A stretch of 64,000 nt of DNA from assembly GCA_963922205.1 (NCBI GenBank), contig CAWUHX010000165.1, forward strand, positions 310,001 to 374,000, read 5' to 3'. A program made the translations under genes and the position numbers. The notes under the pieces were generated by a model that saw only the letters and a program-made list of their open reading frames with translations, ran no database searches and was not told the origin of the DNA. This stretch comes from Romanomermis culicivorax (taxonomy: Eukaryota > Nematoda > Enoplea > Mermithida > Mermithidae). Positions 52,740-63,350 of the stretch are shown in pieces (position 1 is the first letter of the stretch; every line of letters starts with the position of its first letter).

Positions 52740-53940
52740 GTTAGTAGTGTCTTAAATTTGTTAGTTGCTGACTCCATGATTGATTTGTTGGTTTCTTCCC
52801 GAATCGATTGGTTCGTCCTAGATTGACTGGTTAGCTGCCTCACTGGTTGGTTCGACTACTAAACTTCATTGTTTGGTTCTACCCAAAATGTTTTTTTGAT
52901 TGACTCCCTGATTGACTGTTTTCTAAACTTGTTGGTTGCCTCACAAACCAATTGCTTAGTTGTTTGGCTATTTAATAAATTGTCCGTTTGCTTCCCAGAT
53001 CGGTTGATTGGTTGTTTCCCAAATTGATTGGTTGCTTCCCAGATCAGCTGGTTGGTTGACTCCCCGATTGGTTGGTTAGTTTTTCCCCAGATCCGCTGGT
53101 TGGTTGTTTCCCAGGTCAGTTTGCTGGTTGCTTCCCAGATCAGTTGGCTGATTGCTTTCCAGATCACTTGGTCACAAGCCATATGGCCGTCGGTATGGCC
53201 ATTGGTATGGCCATATGTATGTACGTATGGCCATTGGTCACTAGCCATATGGCCGACGAATTCTGGAGGGGGAGAGTTCCTATATCACTTCCCGCCAATT
53301 ACGTATTACACCCATACCTGAGCAATGCAGGGCCACCCGAGCCACCGGGTATCTACGTTTTTGGGTGCGGTAGCTACGTTAGCGGCTGTCGGTGGCTCCA
53401 GAAAATCAACACTTCCTGGAGGGAAGGGAAAGACGAAAAAAGAGAGGATAAGGGAAAAAAAGAGGAAGAAAAAAGGGAAGAGAGAAAAACGAATAGAGTC
53501 AGCTAATGAATCAACCAACCAATCTGGGAAACAACAAGCTAACTGATATGGTACACAATTGACCAATTCTGGAAACAACCAATCAACTGATCTGGGAAGC
53601 AACCAACGAATTTGGGAGAACAACGAAACAACTGACCTTGGAAGCGCCCAACCAATTTTTTGAAACAACCAACCAATTGATCTGGGAAGCAACCAACCAA
53701 TCTGAAGGTCAACCAACCATCTGATAAGGGAACCAACCAACCAACTTAGGAAACAACCAACCAAGTGACTTGGAAAGCAACCTACCAACTGATCTGAGAA
53801 GCAACCAATAAACTGACCTAGAAAACTACCAACGAATCTGGGAGTCAACTAACCAACTGATCTGGGAAGCAACCAACCAATTTAGAAAAAACCATTCAGC
53901 CATCTGAAAAGCAACCAACCAACCAATATGGCTAGCCATA
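52740..53940. mobile_element. Fold-back element with minisatellite arms
   Basis: The left arm (about 52740-53170) is a run of roughly 20-bp units such as TTGGTTGCTTCCCAGATCAG. The right arm (about 53510-53935) is the inverse, CTGATCTGGGAAGCAACCAA. The centre (53175-53505) starts with stacked CATATGGCC palindromes like family A and a purine-rich run (53420-53500). Long open frames on both strands come from the repeat and are not genes. Confidence 0.75.
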
Positions 53941-54345
53941 TGGTGGTCATAGGGACCCCATATTTGTGGTCGAAAAAATACTGAAAAATGTCAATTTTAG
54001 GACAAAAAATGGTCGAAAATGTCAGTTGCGCCATGAATACATTTTTCACGGTTCTTAGACAAGAATTACTATCTTTTGAAATGCTTTCGGACTTGGAGTC
54101 CCTAGGTCTGGAGGTCAAGCGACTTTTTTGGGGCCAGGTGTAACCGATTCCCCGAAATTTTGAGGGAGCTATGCGAAGAAAAAAAAATGGATTTTTTCAC
54201 TAAAAAGATCCGAAAAACGGTTCGAAAAATAATAATTTTTGTCTAAAAAACAAAAAAAATGTATTCATGGCGCGAAGCGCCCAGAAAATTGACATTTTTG
54301 AACATTTTTTGTTCTAAAATTGACATTTTCAGTACCCTCATATAC
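53935..54345. mobile_element. Family A fragments
   Basis: Two stretches of the family: ATGGCTAGCCATATGGTGG with a GTCAATTTTAGGACAAAAAA phrase, and a second with the hairpin GGCGCGAAGCGCC (54269-54282) and AGAAAATTGACATTTTTGA. No complete termini; apparently rearranged copies. Confidence 0.55.
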
Positions 54346-54746
54346 ACCCTTATTTCTTTCCCTATAGAATAGTGTGGTGGGCTGAAGGTCAATGGTTTTC
54401 TGATCAGCCATTGGTCGACGATTAAAGAATTCTCATTGGTATATAAATTTTTGCAACAATTAATGCATTATTAAACACCCTAGAAATGGCAGACTGACGT
54501 TGTTGCTCGTCTTGTGACTCATGAGTTCGACCATGATAACTTTTTCCTTCAATGAATTATTACGTTTTAAGACTTATCATTTAGATAAAAGCATTCTATA
54601 AACTGGACTATGTTTTCAGCATCGGTAGATTAAAATTATTACATTGCGTTCATCGGATAAAAATCAATAAGCATGATTTACAAAAAATATACATACAGTC
54701 AAAGTTCAAGCTCAGATTAATTTCGAGTATGATTACAGGCAGGCAA

Positions 54747-55015
54747 CAGACATGCAAGGCAAGAATTCTTCAGGGGGAGGTCCTCGGACTTTTCATCGAG
54801 GGGGTGGGTGGGTGAGCAAAAAAAAACAAAAAAAGCTCCGCAAGCATGTTTTTCATACAAAATATGCATAAAAATCATTAAAAAGACTGTCTTCGAAAAA
54901 ATTCAGGGAGGGGTGTTGGACGCTTCGGGCCAGAGAAGGGTGTCCGGCGCCGCAAAAAAAACACTGGGTAGGAGAGTTGACATACTCCTGACCCCCCCCC
55001 CTATGTGCATGTATG
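54747..55015. mobile_element. Family B MITE, copy 4 (269 bp)
   Basis: Ends CAGACATGCAAGGCAAGAAT and CCTATGTGCATGTATG. Flanks GCAGGCAA (54739-54746) and ACAGGCAA (55016-55023) agree at 7 of 8. Internal GTCCTCGGACTTTTCATCGA block as in copy 2. Confidence 0.78.
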
Positions 55016-55199
55016 ACAGGCAATATACAAACACGTAATTATTTAAGAGTCCATTTTGACATATGTATTGCACTAAGTTCACTATGTATTGCACTAAGTT
55101 CACAATCATAAAATAATAAGCTTCATTCAAACCTCCTCAATGGCTTTCCATCATGGGTGTAGCGACATGGGGTGCAGTGGGTGCAATTGCCGGTCAGGT

Positions 55200-55969
55200 G
55201 TGTAATAATCATTATTTTCTATCAGGCGCGGCCGTTAGTATATCTACTTCCACTTACTAATTAACCCTCAACAGTTTCTATTAATCAAATTAGCTAGTCT
55301 GATTTTCTAATCGTTAACAGTCAGTTATTTCGCAGAAAAAAAGATTTTTCATCAATTTTCTCAATTTTTCTCTCGATACTTGGAATTTTTCCAACATTTG
55401 CAACATGAACTTTTGGGTTTATTGAAAATGGATATCGAAGACATCATCCTAGACTGTGATTTTAGAACTTCTGTTCACGAATATCTATTGGAGAGATTCA
55501 TTTTCCAGCGTTTCAGAAGCCGGAATGGGGAACAAATAACACTTCATCAATCTGATTTTAATTCATTTCTCAACGTTTTGAAGGTTGATTTACCAGCGTT
55601 TTCGAAAGTGAAAATCCAAAAAAAAAATTAAATAAAATTAGATAATCCTAATCGGAACCACAGAAATGTTAATAGCGGATAAATTCATGAAAATTTGGTC
55701 GTTAAAATGCTTTCTCTGCTCTTGTAGAACACCAATATGTTCTTCATCAGCTCATTTTGACTAACCTAACAAGTATTTTCTCAATTTTTCCTCCTTTTTT
55801 CAAGTTTCGGACTCCAAAAACATCAAAATACTTGGGTATGCTCCTTAAATGCATAAAAAAGCACCTGTAACCATCATTATAAACGTTGTGGAGAATTTTT
55901 GGAAAATGAGGAAAAAAATTTTGAGTCCGGTTCTCATGTGGAAAAAATCTTCGAGGAAAAAAAACGGTG
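55200..55969. mobile_element. Family D copy 2 (left end missing)
   Basis: Right end GAGGAAAAAAAACGGTG, preceded by GAGTCCGGTTCTCATGTGG as in 18691-19708. The left part has AGTATATCTACTTCCACTTA shared with 25085-25500. A plus-strand frame at 55380-55631 is part of the repeat and not recognised. Confidence 0.6.
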
Positions 55970-56279
55970 CGGCCTCGGATCTTTTGTGAAAAAAAAACAA
56001 AGCGAGTCTCGGAATTGGCTGTAATTTCAAACTATTTCAAGGAAGCCAGTAAGATTGACTCTTCTGATATATTGAACATTTTTGCAGAAGTGTCTCGTCG
56101 CATTAAACTGCAATAAAACATCGTAAATTATAATCTGACAAAAGCTTAATTGCTGCCTAATTTATACTTGACAATTTGTTGCAACATTGCTACTTCATGT
56201 AGTGAGTAAAAATTTTCTAGTGCACCCCATAGGAAAAAAACCTGGCAACGCCTATGCTTTCCATTCATCAAATGGATGA

Positions 56280-56400
56280 AGAAAATAATTAAAACAATTA
56301 ATTAAATAATTAAAAATAATAAATAAATAATAAATAAATAATAAATAGATAATAAATAATTAATTAAAATAATTAATAAGAAAAATAAATAATAATAATG
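56280..56400. repeat. AT-rich simple repeat (TAAA/TAAT)
   Basis: Imperfect AATAAATAAATAATAAAT runs; low-complexity microsatellite. Confidence 0.85.
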
Positions 56401-57279
56401 AAAGGAGCACTATACCTAAACAATCTCCGTCGGTTAATCTGGCACCACTCAGTCCAGAAAGTTGGTTAGTTCTCAAATACGTTTCGTAATTTCCAAACCA
56501 AATTTTGGTAAAAAACCGATGTTAGTACATTCTCGTAAAAAACAGACTCAATGCAATCAAAGTTAATTCTAAAGTTTATTTCAGAATTCAGAGTCTATAT
56601 AGTAAAGGATGTAGCATTAATCTTGAAAATAAAATTCATCTTTGTGTATTACTAACTGTTCGCCAGTTATTCAATCAAGTTGGCGCGGATATGAACTTTG
56701 ATCTGGTGCTGGGGACTAGCTCATCTGGTACCGAAATTACCTCACGCGGAGTTGAATCCAATTGACAGGCCCGTATTTAGAGGGGAAGGGAGGGGGAAAT
56801 CCCCCTACATTTTTTCACATTTTTTCGTTTTTTTTATTTTTTTCTGTTTTATTCCAAAATTCACGCCGTATACGATTAAACTGATATCATAAATGTTAGA
56901 TTAAATTTGAATCATAAATTATAGAATAAAATTTTCAGCAATATCCTTGTACTTATACATCACAATTCCCAAATTTAATTACATTTACATACTTTTCGTC
57001 AAACATAGAATTTAGGCACTAATCCAAATACACATAAACTAACTGAAAATAAGTCGTCTTTACTGCAAAAATGATTTTCCTTTTATTCAGTAAATTCTAA
57101 AAAAAAATTTGGAAAATTCCTCCCTTTTTAAAAATCATGGATACGGGTATGCCGATTGAACCTATTTTATAGGTATGAGCAGCACTGTATGTTACATATT
57201 ATGTAAGTCGGGGGTAGTCTGTTGACATTGCAGGTAGGTTTGTTCTTTAAGAAACTTGTTGTAGTGGTGCGTCTGGGTG

Positions 57280-57960
57280 TTCATCACGCTGCATGCCATA
57301 CACTCACCACCACTACAACCACAATTTCCGAACCATCCACGTGGCTCCGTTAGCACAGTTGATAGCGCGTCTGACTTGTATGCAGGAAGTCGAAGGTTTG
57401 AGCCCACCATCGAGCGTTATTTTTCTGACGCGGCAGCCACGTGGATTTGGGGTGACCGTACCAGGGGCCCTTCCTCCTCGAAAGGGGAGGGGTGTTATAG
57501 TTGTACGTCCGGCTGTTCATCACGTGGCATGCCCTGCACTCACCAAAACTACAACTACAGTTTACGAAACATCCATGTGACTCCGTTTGCACAGTTGGTA
57601 GTGCATCTTACTTATATGCAGAAGGTCGAGGGTTCGAGCCCCTCACTGAGCGTTATTTTTCTGACGCGGCGGCCACGTTGATTTGAGCATAGGACATTAG
57701 TGATTGTAGCAGGTGTTCATCCTCCTCGAAGGGGGAGGAGTGTTGTGGTGCGTCCGGTTGTTCATCATGCGGCATGCCCTGCACTCACCACCACCACTAC
57801 AACCAGAATTTTCAAACCACCCATGAGACTCTATTAGCGCAGTTGGTAATGCGTCCAACATGTACACAGAGGGTCGAGGGTTCGAGCCCCTCATCGAGTG
57901 TTTTTCTGATGCACCAGCCACGTGGATTTCGGCATACGACAAACTTAGATTATGTATGAG
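57280..57960 (+). repeat. Tandem array of three tRNA-headed SINE units
   Basis: Three units about 236-248 bp apart. Each has a 72-nt tRNA-like head (57344-57415, 57580-57651, 57828-57899) with A box TTAGCGCAGTTGGTA and B box GGTTCGAGCCCC, followed by TTTTTCTGACGCGGCAGCCA and CCTCCTCGAAAGGGGAGG, and preceded by CACTCACCACCACTACAACC. Heads 2 and 3 keep the B box best. Frames on both strands here are tRNA-derived and not protein genes. Confidence 0.8.
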
Positions 57961-58009
57961 TATGTCTGCTGTTTATGATTACTTATTCAAAAAATTAACT
58001 TTAAGAAAC

Positions 58010-58960
58010 ACTAAATTTGGAGATAGGTATGTGTCAGTTTGTTGAGGAAAAAATAAACAAAGAAAAGGAAGAGAAACAAAAAAGGAAGAAGAAAAGAAAA
58101 TACTCTGGATGGTTGTCGGCCCCATACCTAGACTATCCACTCGATGCAATTCGGTACCAGATGACTGCAGCAGATGAGCATGGTCTCAGCACCAGATGGT
58201 TATGCACCCTGTTGCTGCCCATTTCGCGATCGGGAAGTCGACATGCAAATCAACGAAGGCCGTCCGACTTGCCCAGACAAATTTTCATAGCAACTGAGCG
58301 CCAAAGAAAGAAGAAAAATGATAGCGATATTATTCTGGTTTTTATATAATTTCTGGTCAATGCCGACGTCCCAAGTGAATAAACCTTGCACCCATCTTCG
58401 TGTCCTTAATTTACATACACATAGTGGTGGGTCAATTTTCTTTCAATATTGTTTGTATTTTATTATTAATTTACATATTTCGACAGTACTCGTAGGTAAA
58501 CGAAGGGCTATGGTCCCAGACGTTGTTTACTTTAAAACGTCAGGTTGGAGATATACCGTAAAGGGTCTCTCCTACCCAGTATCTTCCAGTGAATACAGAT
58601 TTCCCTCTGGGAGTCTACGAGGTCCGCTGTGTGAGGATCCCTTTGTTAGTTAGAGCTGATTGTTGTTGTTGCCAGGTCTGAGCGAGAACTGTTACACTAG
58701 ATCCAAGGAGTAGTCCTAACCAGTCAACCCGACTATACTTCTTCCTTATCCCTAAGGAAGGACCTGCACTAACAACAAGATCATCTTTTGTGTGAACAGC
58801 TTCAACATGATTAAAAAAGTGAAGAAACACTAAATATAACAAAAAGGACCCCATGTTGTTATGGGTTTATCCAGATAGGGTGGACTTTCTGACTTTCAGA
58901 CCCTTGGTTGATTCAAAGTTTTGTCATCCCACATCTTGCTTCGCTGGTAGGCTGAAACTT
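58010..58960. other. GC-richer anonymous patch, possible LTR-like remnant
   Basis: Clearly less AT-rich than its surroundings. Has a TATATAA at about 58343 and AATAAA at about 58379 on the plus strand, an order seen in LTRs, but no partner LTR or pol gene. A minus-strand frame 58854-58615 beg­ins MGSFLLYLVFLHFFNHVEA, like a signal peptide, and is not recognised. Confidence 0.2.
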
Positions 58961-59059
58961 ACAGAGAGGGAAGGATGTCTGAGGTCTCTTATAAGTTTGT
59001 TGAATGATTGAAAATGTTGTTTTCTATTTTGAAAATAAAATTCGTTGAAAAAAATTTTT

Positions 59060-59810
59060 TCAACCTGAAAAAACTTTTCTTCCTTTTGATATTTTGTACG
59101 TTATGGCCGGAATCGTTGTATAGTTTTTTTTGCACGAGCTGTTTTGCACAGTGCAAAAAAATTACCAAAAAAGTTTTGTACGCCAAAAATTTTTTTGTAC
59201 TATAAATAAATATATCACTTAACTTTTTTTGCACAAATAAAGATGTCAAACTTTTTCCCACATGTGGAAAATTTTTAGGAAAAAAATCTCAAAAATTAGA
59301 TTTAAATTTTGTGTTCATAAATCGTAATTTCTAGAAATTTTATCATTTGATAAATTTTAAAAGCAATAATTTGTTCGTAACCTTTTATAAATTTGGCTGA
59401 AAAGCTATGAGTCAGAAGCCTAGAAATTTTCCAAAAATACTTCCATGAAGCTTTTGAATTCAATTCATGTTAAGAAAGGAACAAACGCTTCAAAATGTTT
59501 AAAAATGTGGCGTGATCTTTCTCAAAAAATGTATGAAGGAAAAAATGCGGATATTCATTAAATATAAAGATCCAGCTTGATAATAAATAATAATGATTAT
59601 TAAAGATATAACCAAAATTTTGAGATTTGGACCTACTAAAATGCACTAAAATGAATCTTTTCTATATGAAAACCCCACATTTTTGTCTACATTTGGCATA
59701 AACATTTTTGCACGGTGCAAAAAATCATAAAAAAAAGTTTTGCACGAGCGGAAAAAGTTTTGCAAGAGCAGAAAAAGTTTTGCGCAGTGCAAAAAACACT
59801 GTGGTATAGG
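59060..59810. repeat. Inverted TTTTGCAC-rich repeat
   Basis: TTTTTTGCACGAGC and GCACAGTGCAAAAAA at 59120-59160 recur inverted and direct at 59705-59800 (GCACGGTGCAAAAAATC, GCGCAGTGCAAAAAACACTG). The right end resembles a family E terminus (AAAAAACACTG). Likely a MITE relative with a different sub-terminal motif. Confidence 0.45.
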
Positions 59811-59968
59811 ATGGTGTGGACAAAACGTGCCCATGGATCGATCACTAACCTAGATAGAACATTGAGGAAGCAAATCTTGCCAATAATGCCACCCCATCTT
59901 TTCACACTTTCTCACTCCACATAGACTTCAAAACTTTCAATTCTGCGTTTTGTATGCTAAGTCGTTTT

Positions 59969-60529
59969 CATACATGCACATGGGGGGTTTGGGTGGACTG
60001 GACCCCCAACAGATTTTCATTGACCCTACGCAGATTCTTGCAGACCCCCAGCAGATTCTACTCCTCAGAATTTATCAAGATGATGACGGAGAAAAATGAA
60101 AAAGAAAAGAACAGAATGACTTCATAAGAGTAAAAATGATGCAGTAGTTCAACGATTTTTTCCAACAAAGTGAACTTTATTCTAAAGGACTAAACATTAA
60201 AACCTAAAAAGTGCTGACCAAGCGAACAGTTTCACATATTTGACTAATATAGGTGTAAAAATTTGCTGCTTGGATGTTATAAAACCAAAGACTTTGTATC
60301 GAACCCCTATCCTGGCTGACCCACGAATTTCCATTTTGTGCGCAATCCTGTAGCCAGGAATTTTTTTCCGGGGAGCCACACATTTTTTCACTCAGTTTAC
60401 CGTAAAATTCACATTTCTGACTTGACTTGAAAAAACCAAAGGTTTTTTTACCTCTTTTCAACACTTCAAACATTTCGGGGGGCCGTGGCCCCCCAAATCC
60501 CCCTGCCTACAGGCCTGTGTGCATGAATG
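59969..60529. mobile_element. Family B-terminus MITE, copy 5 (561 bp)
   Basis: Ends CATACATGCACATGGGG and CCTGTGTGCATGAATG. Flanks GTCGTTTT (59961-59968) and GTCGTTTC (60530-60537) agree at 7 of 8. Non-coding interior with CAGATTCT repeats and a GGGGGCCGTGGCCCCCC palindrome near 60478. Confidence 0.7.
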
Positions 60530-61245
60530 GTCGTTTCTCTCTTTAAGCCCAAATTTTAGAAATTTCAGATCGTGATCGAGTACCAGCCTAATAGTAAATA
60601 AAGAACCAGAAATGTAGATTATTAGCTCGAAATAGAATTTTACGAATCAAAGTCGAGGTCAGAAAAATTATCATAAAATTTATGCACATTTGAGCAGAGA
60701 AGGCGGTAGACTAACTATTCAATAAGAACTTGAACGCGCTCGAATTCCCACCAAGCTAACAACAACAATAAATCTGTTATTGAACATACGCCCAAAGGAT
60801 CGAATTGAATCTTGAAGCGCACAAAGTGAAATAAGCTATCTTATAAAGCTTGAATAATAAATAACTTCTCTTCAATAGACTCCTGGAAAAATGCGTACAC
60901 CGAAACGACAACTGGCGCAATGAATCATAAAGAAAAAGTTGTCGACAAAAGCGTCAAAAAGAGATAGACAAAAGTATATGAAAACTGAAATTATCGCTTT
61001 AATTCTACACAAAACAGCCCAAAATAAAAGACCGGCTATCGGTTGTTAATAGCTGGTTTCGAAGTTATGCCAAGACTATGCGCGCAAACTGGATTCATTT
61101 TGACAATACTCAAAACTATGGTAGCCCGATCCCGACGACGAAATCTCGCTCATCTGTGGTCATGTTTTACAGCTGGTAAAAAAAGAAATGTCGACCAATA
61201 ATCATAGTTTGGCCAGAGAAGTAAAATCGCATATCTAAAAACATA

Positions 61246-61530
61246 CATACATGAAATTGGGGGAAGAGAAAATACTGAAAAATGTAAATTTTTGAACAAA
61301 AAATGGTTTAAAATGTCAATTTTCTCGACGCTCCGTGCCACAAATACAATTTTACAGTTATTTTGACAAACATTACAATTTTTTGAAGCGTTTTTCTGGT
61401 GAAAAAAAAACAAATTTTTTCTTCTTCAAAAACACCTACCCCTAAAATTTTGGGACTCTTTTTTTCAAACCCCCGGCCCCAAAAAAGGCGCCCGACTCCC
61501 TCCAGACCTCAGAGCCCCGTTACAGGTATT
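61246..61530. mobile_element. Family A MITE, copy 3 (diverged)
   Basis: Left end CATACATGAAATTGGGGG, right end GCCCCGTTACAGGTATT, with the AATGTCAATTTTCTCGACGC block inside. Target duplication not preserved. Confidence 0.55.
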
Positions 61531-61774
61531 TTAAAAAGTATTTTCGATTGGAAAATATTACCAAGAATAATTTTTGCGATTTTGTGTTTTAAAAGAATAA
61601 CTTTTGCAACTTATATAAATGATAAAAGCTTGAAAAAAGTCTTTTAGACCCTAAATTCGATCAAGTCATGAACACGTTATCCGCACATCCACAATCTTTG
61701 AAGTAAAGGTTTTGAAAATTAACCGAAATTCTTCACAACCTGACATTTTTCCGACAGATTTTTTTCTATTCTTA

Positions 61775-62168
61775 AGGGCCATTTATACTTTTATTTTCCG
61801 ACGGAACGGAACAGAATGCAATCGACAAAACGTAGGCTCGGAACGGAGTACAATCGACGGAACGTATAGGTCCAGGGCAGTGCACAAGAGGGGGGCCGGG
61901 GGCGACCCCCCCCCCATTGAGGCAGCATGCAAACGGTGTATCCCGTAAAATCAACATTTTCTGGGGCTATTCAGTAAAAAAATGTAGTCCGCGCCCCCCA
62001 TGAAAAACCCTGCGCACGGCCCTGTATAAGTCGGTTGGAGGTTACCGTCGGTCGTTTTCCACAAAATTGCATTATACTTTCCGACTGAAAGTGGATTTTC
62101 AGGCTGAAATTTTCAAGCTGTTGACGATCCGTTCCATTCAGTCGGAAAAGGCAAGTACAAATGGCTCT
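61775..62168. mobile_element. Harbinger-type MITE with TTA target duplication (394 bp)
   Basis: Ends AGGGCCATTTATACTTTTAT and, as complement, AGAGCCATTTGTACTTGCC, continuing TTTTCCGAC on both sides (about 45 bp of inverted repeat). Flanked by TTA at 61772-61774 and 62169-62171. A 3-bp TWA duplication is typical of PIF/Harbinger elements. Poly-C tract at about 61906; no protein. Confidence 0.75.
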
Positions 62169-63189
62169 TTATGTGATTGAAACTTTAGGAAAATAAAATG
62201 ATGATCGAAATTAGTTGAAGCTATTTCGATTGTGCAAGCCGAAAACGCTGCTGACGAAAAATGATCATGCAACAGAAAAATAATCATGTCTATCCTAGTT
62301 ATAGAAACCTTAGGGGCTTCATTGAGTATCTGATTTATCTTCTACACCACGCCAAATTTCTTCCATTCATTAGGGTTAAATTATGAATGCTTAGCGCATC
62401 ACATCCTTTTTATGTAATTGAATGAATCACCATTATTAAAGAATGCAAACTCATTTCCATGTGTGAAAAACTGATAAACATTTCTGGCGATACAATTCAA
62501 GTCGCTACAAAAATTGACATACAATTAATTGTACATCGACAGCAAAAAATCTATGGGGTGCCAAACAAATTTTAACCAAACTTCAGTCACCCACAAATCC
62601 GTCGAAAATAGGGTTACATATTTTTAGATAGAACTCAACGATATTCGTCGATTGATATTATTTAATTTGTTGCATTTTGAAGAGAAAAGTTCCTGTTCAT
62701 CTTCAAAAGTCACTATTGGGGTGGGGTCAAACACATATCTAGGTGAGGTCAAACATCCCACGCAAATGTGTGCCCGCAGTTTTTGTACGGAAGTTAGATC
62801 ATAATCTTACGATAGTTTTTTGTAGAATCATCATCGAAGACAGAAAATTCGGCAAGGCCAATACGATTCATCATCGCAGGGCAATAAATAAATTAATAAC
62901 ACCACCTGAAAAGCAGAATAAATTTTAAAAAATAAACGTGAACTGGCTCGAGGAGAAAAAATATGTAATCGATCGACTACTCTTATCATTAACAATCCTT
63001 TTGGTGTTTTTCAAAACCAGAAACCGGTTTCAACAAAATTCAGCATTTACCCAGCGTCCAATTGTTACCTAAACTCGCGAGCAATAAACGTCAAGCGAAC
63101 GATGACGGTCATATATGTAAATGAACTCAAAATCAGTGGAAAATTAATAAATCAAAAATTAGAGCATTAAAAACTGATGTCCGCCAGAT

Positions 63190-63350
63190 CCTCGAATATA
63201 GGAGTCCAATTTGGAATCCTTATTTAATGGATAAAGTACAAGAGTAGAAAAAGTTCAAAGATGGTTCGTGAAAAGATTATATGGCTCCAAGTCTAAGAAC
63301 TATCAAGTAACATTAGAGTCCGCCATTCTGTGTCCCTTAGATTTGGACGA
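63190..63350 (+). pseudogene. Non-LTR retrotransposon reverse transcriptase C-terminal relic
   Basis: ILEYRSPIWNPYLMDKVQ, then after a frameshift VEKVQRWFVKRLYGSKSK, NYQVTLESAILCPLDLDEL. This matches the common non-LTR end motif LEY-x-SP-[IV]-W-x-P-x-L ... E-x-VQR-x-[FA]-x-[KR]. Frameshifted, with stops on both sides, and under 60 codons, so it is a dead fragment. Confidence 0.6.

Noticed and set aside
53028..53848. Long open frames on both strands (up to 180 codons)
   Set aside because: They are readings of the 20-bp tandem repeat arms of a fold-back element; residues repeat with the DNA unit.
56416..56520. Minus-strand frame encoding WFGNYETYLRTNQLSGLSGA ending at a GTATAG site, possible upstream dystrophin exon
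   Set aside because: No 3' splice site precedes most of the frame and no ATG opens it; the peptide is not recognised.
57192..57942. Several 60-134 codon frames on both strands
   Set aside because: Generated by the tRNA-like SINE units; phrases such as SNPRPSVYMLDALPTALIE are reverse readings of tRNA.
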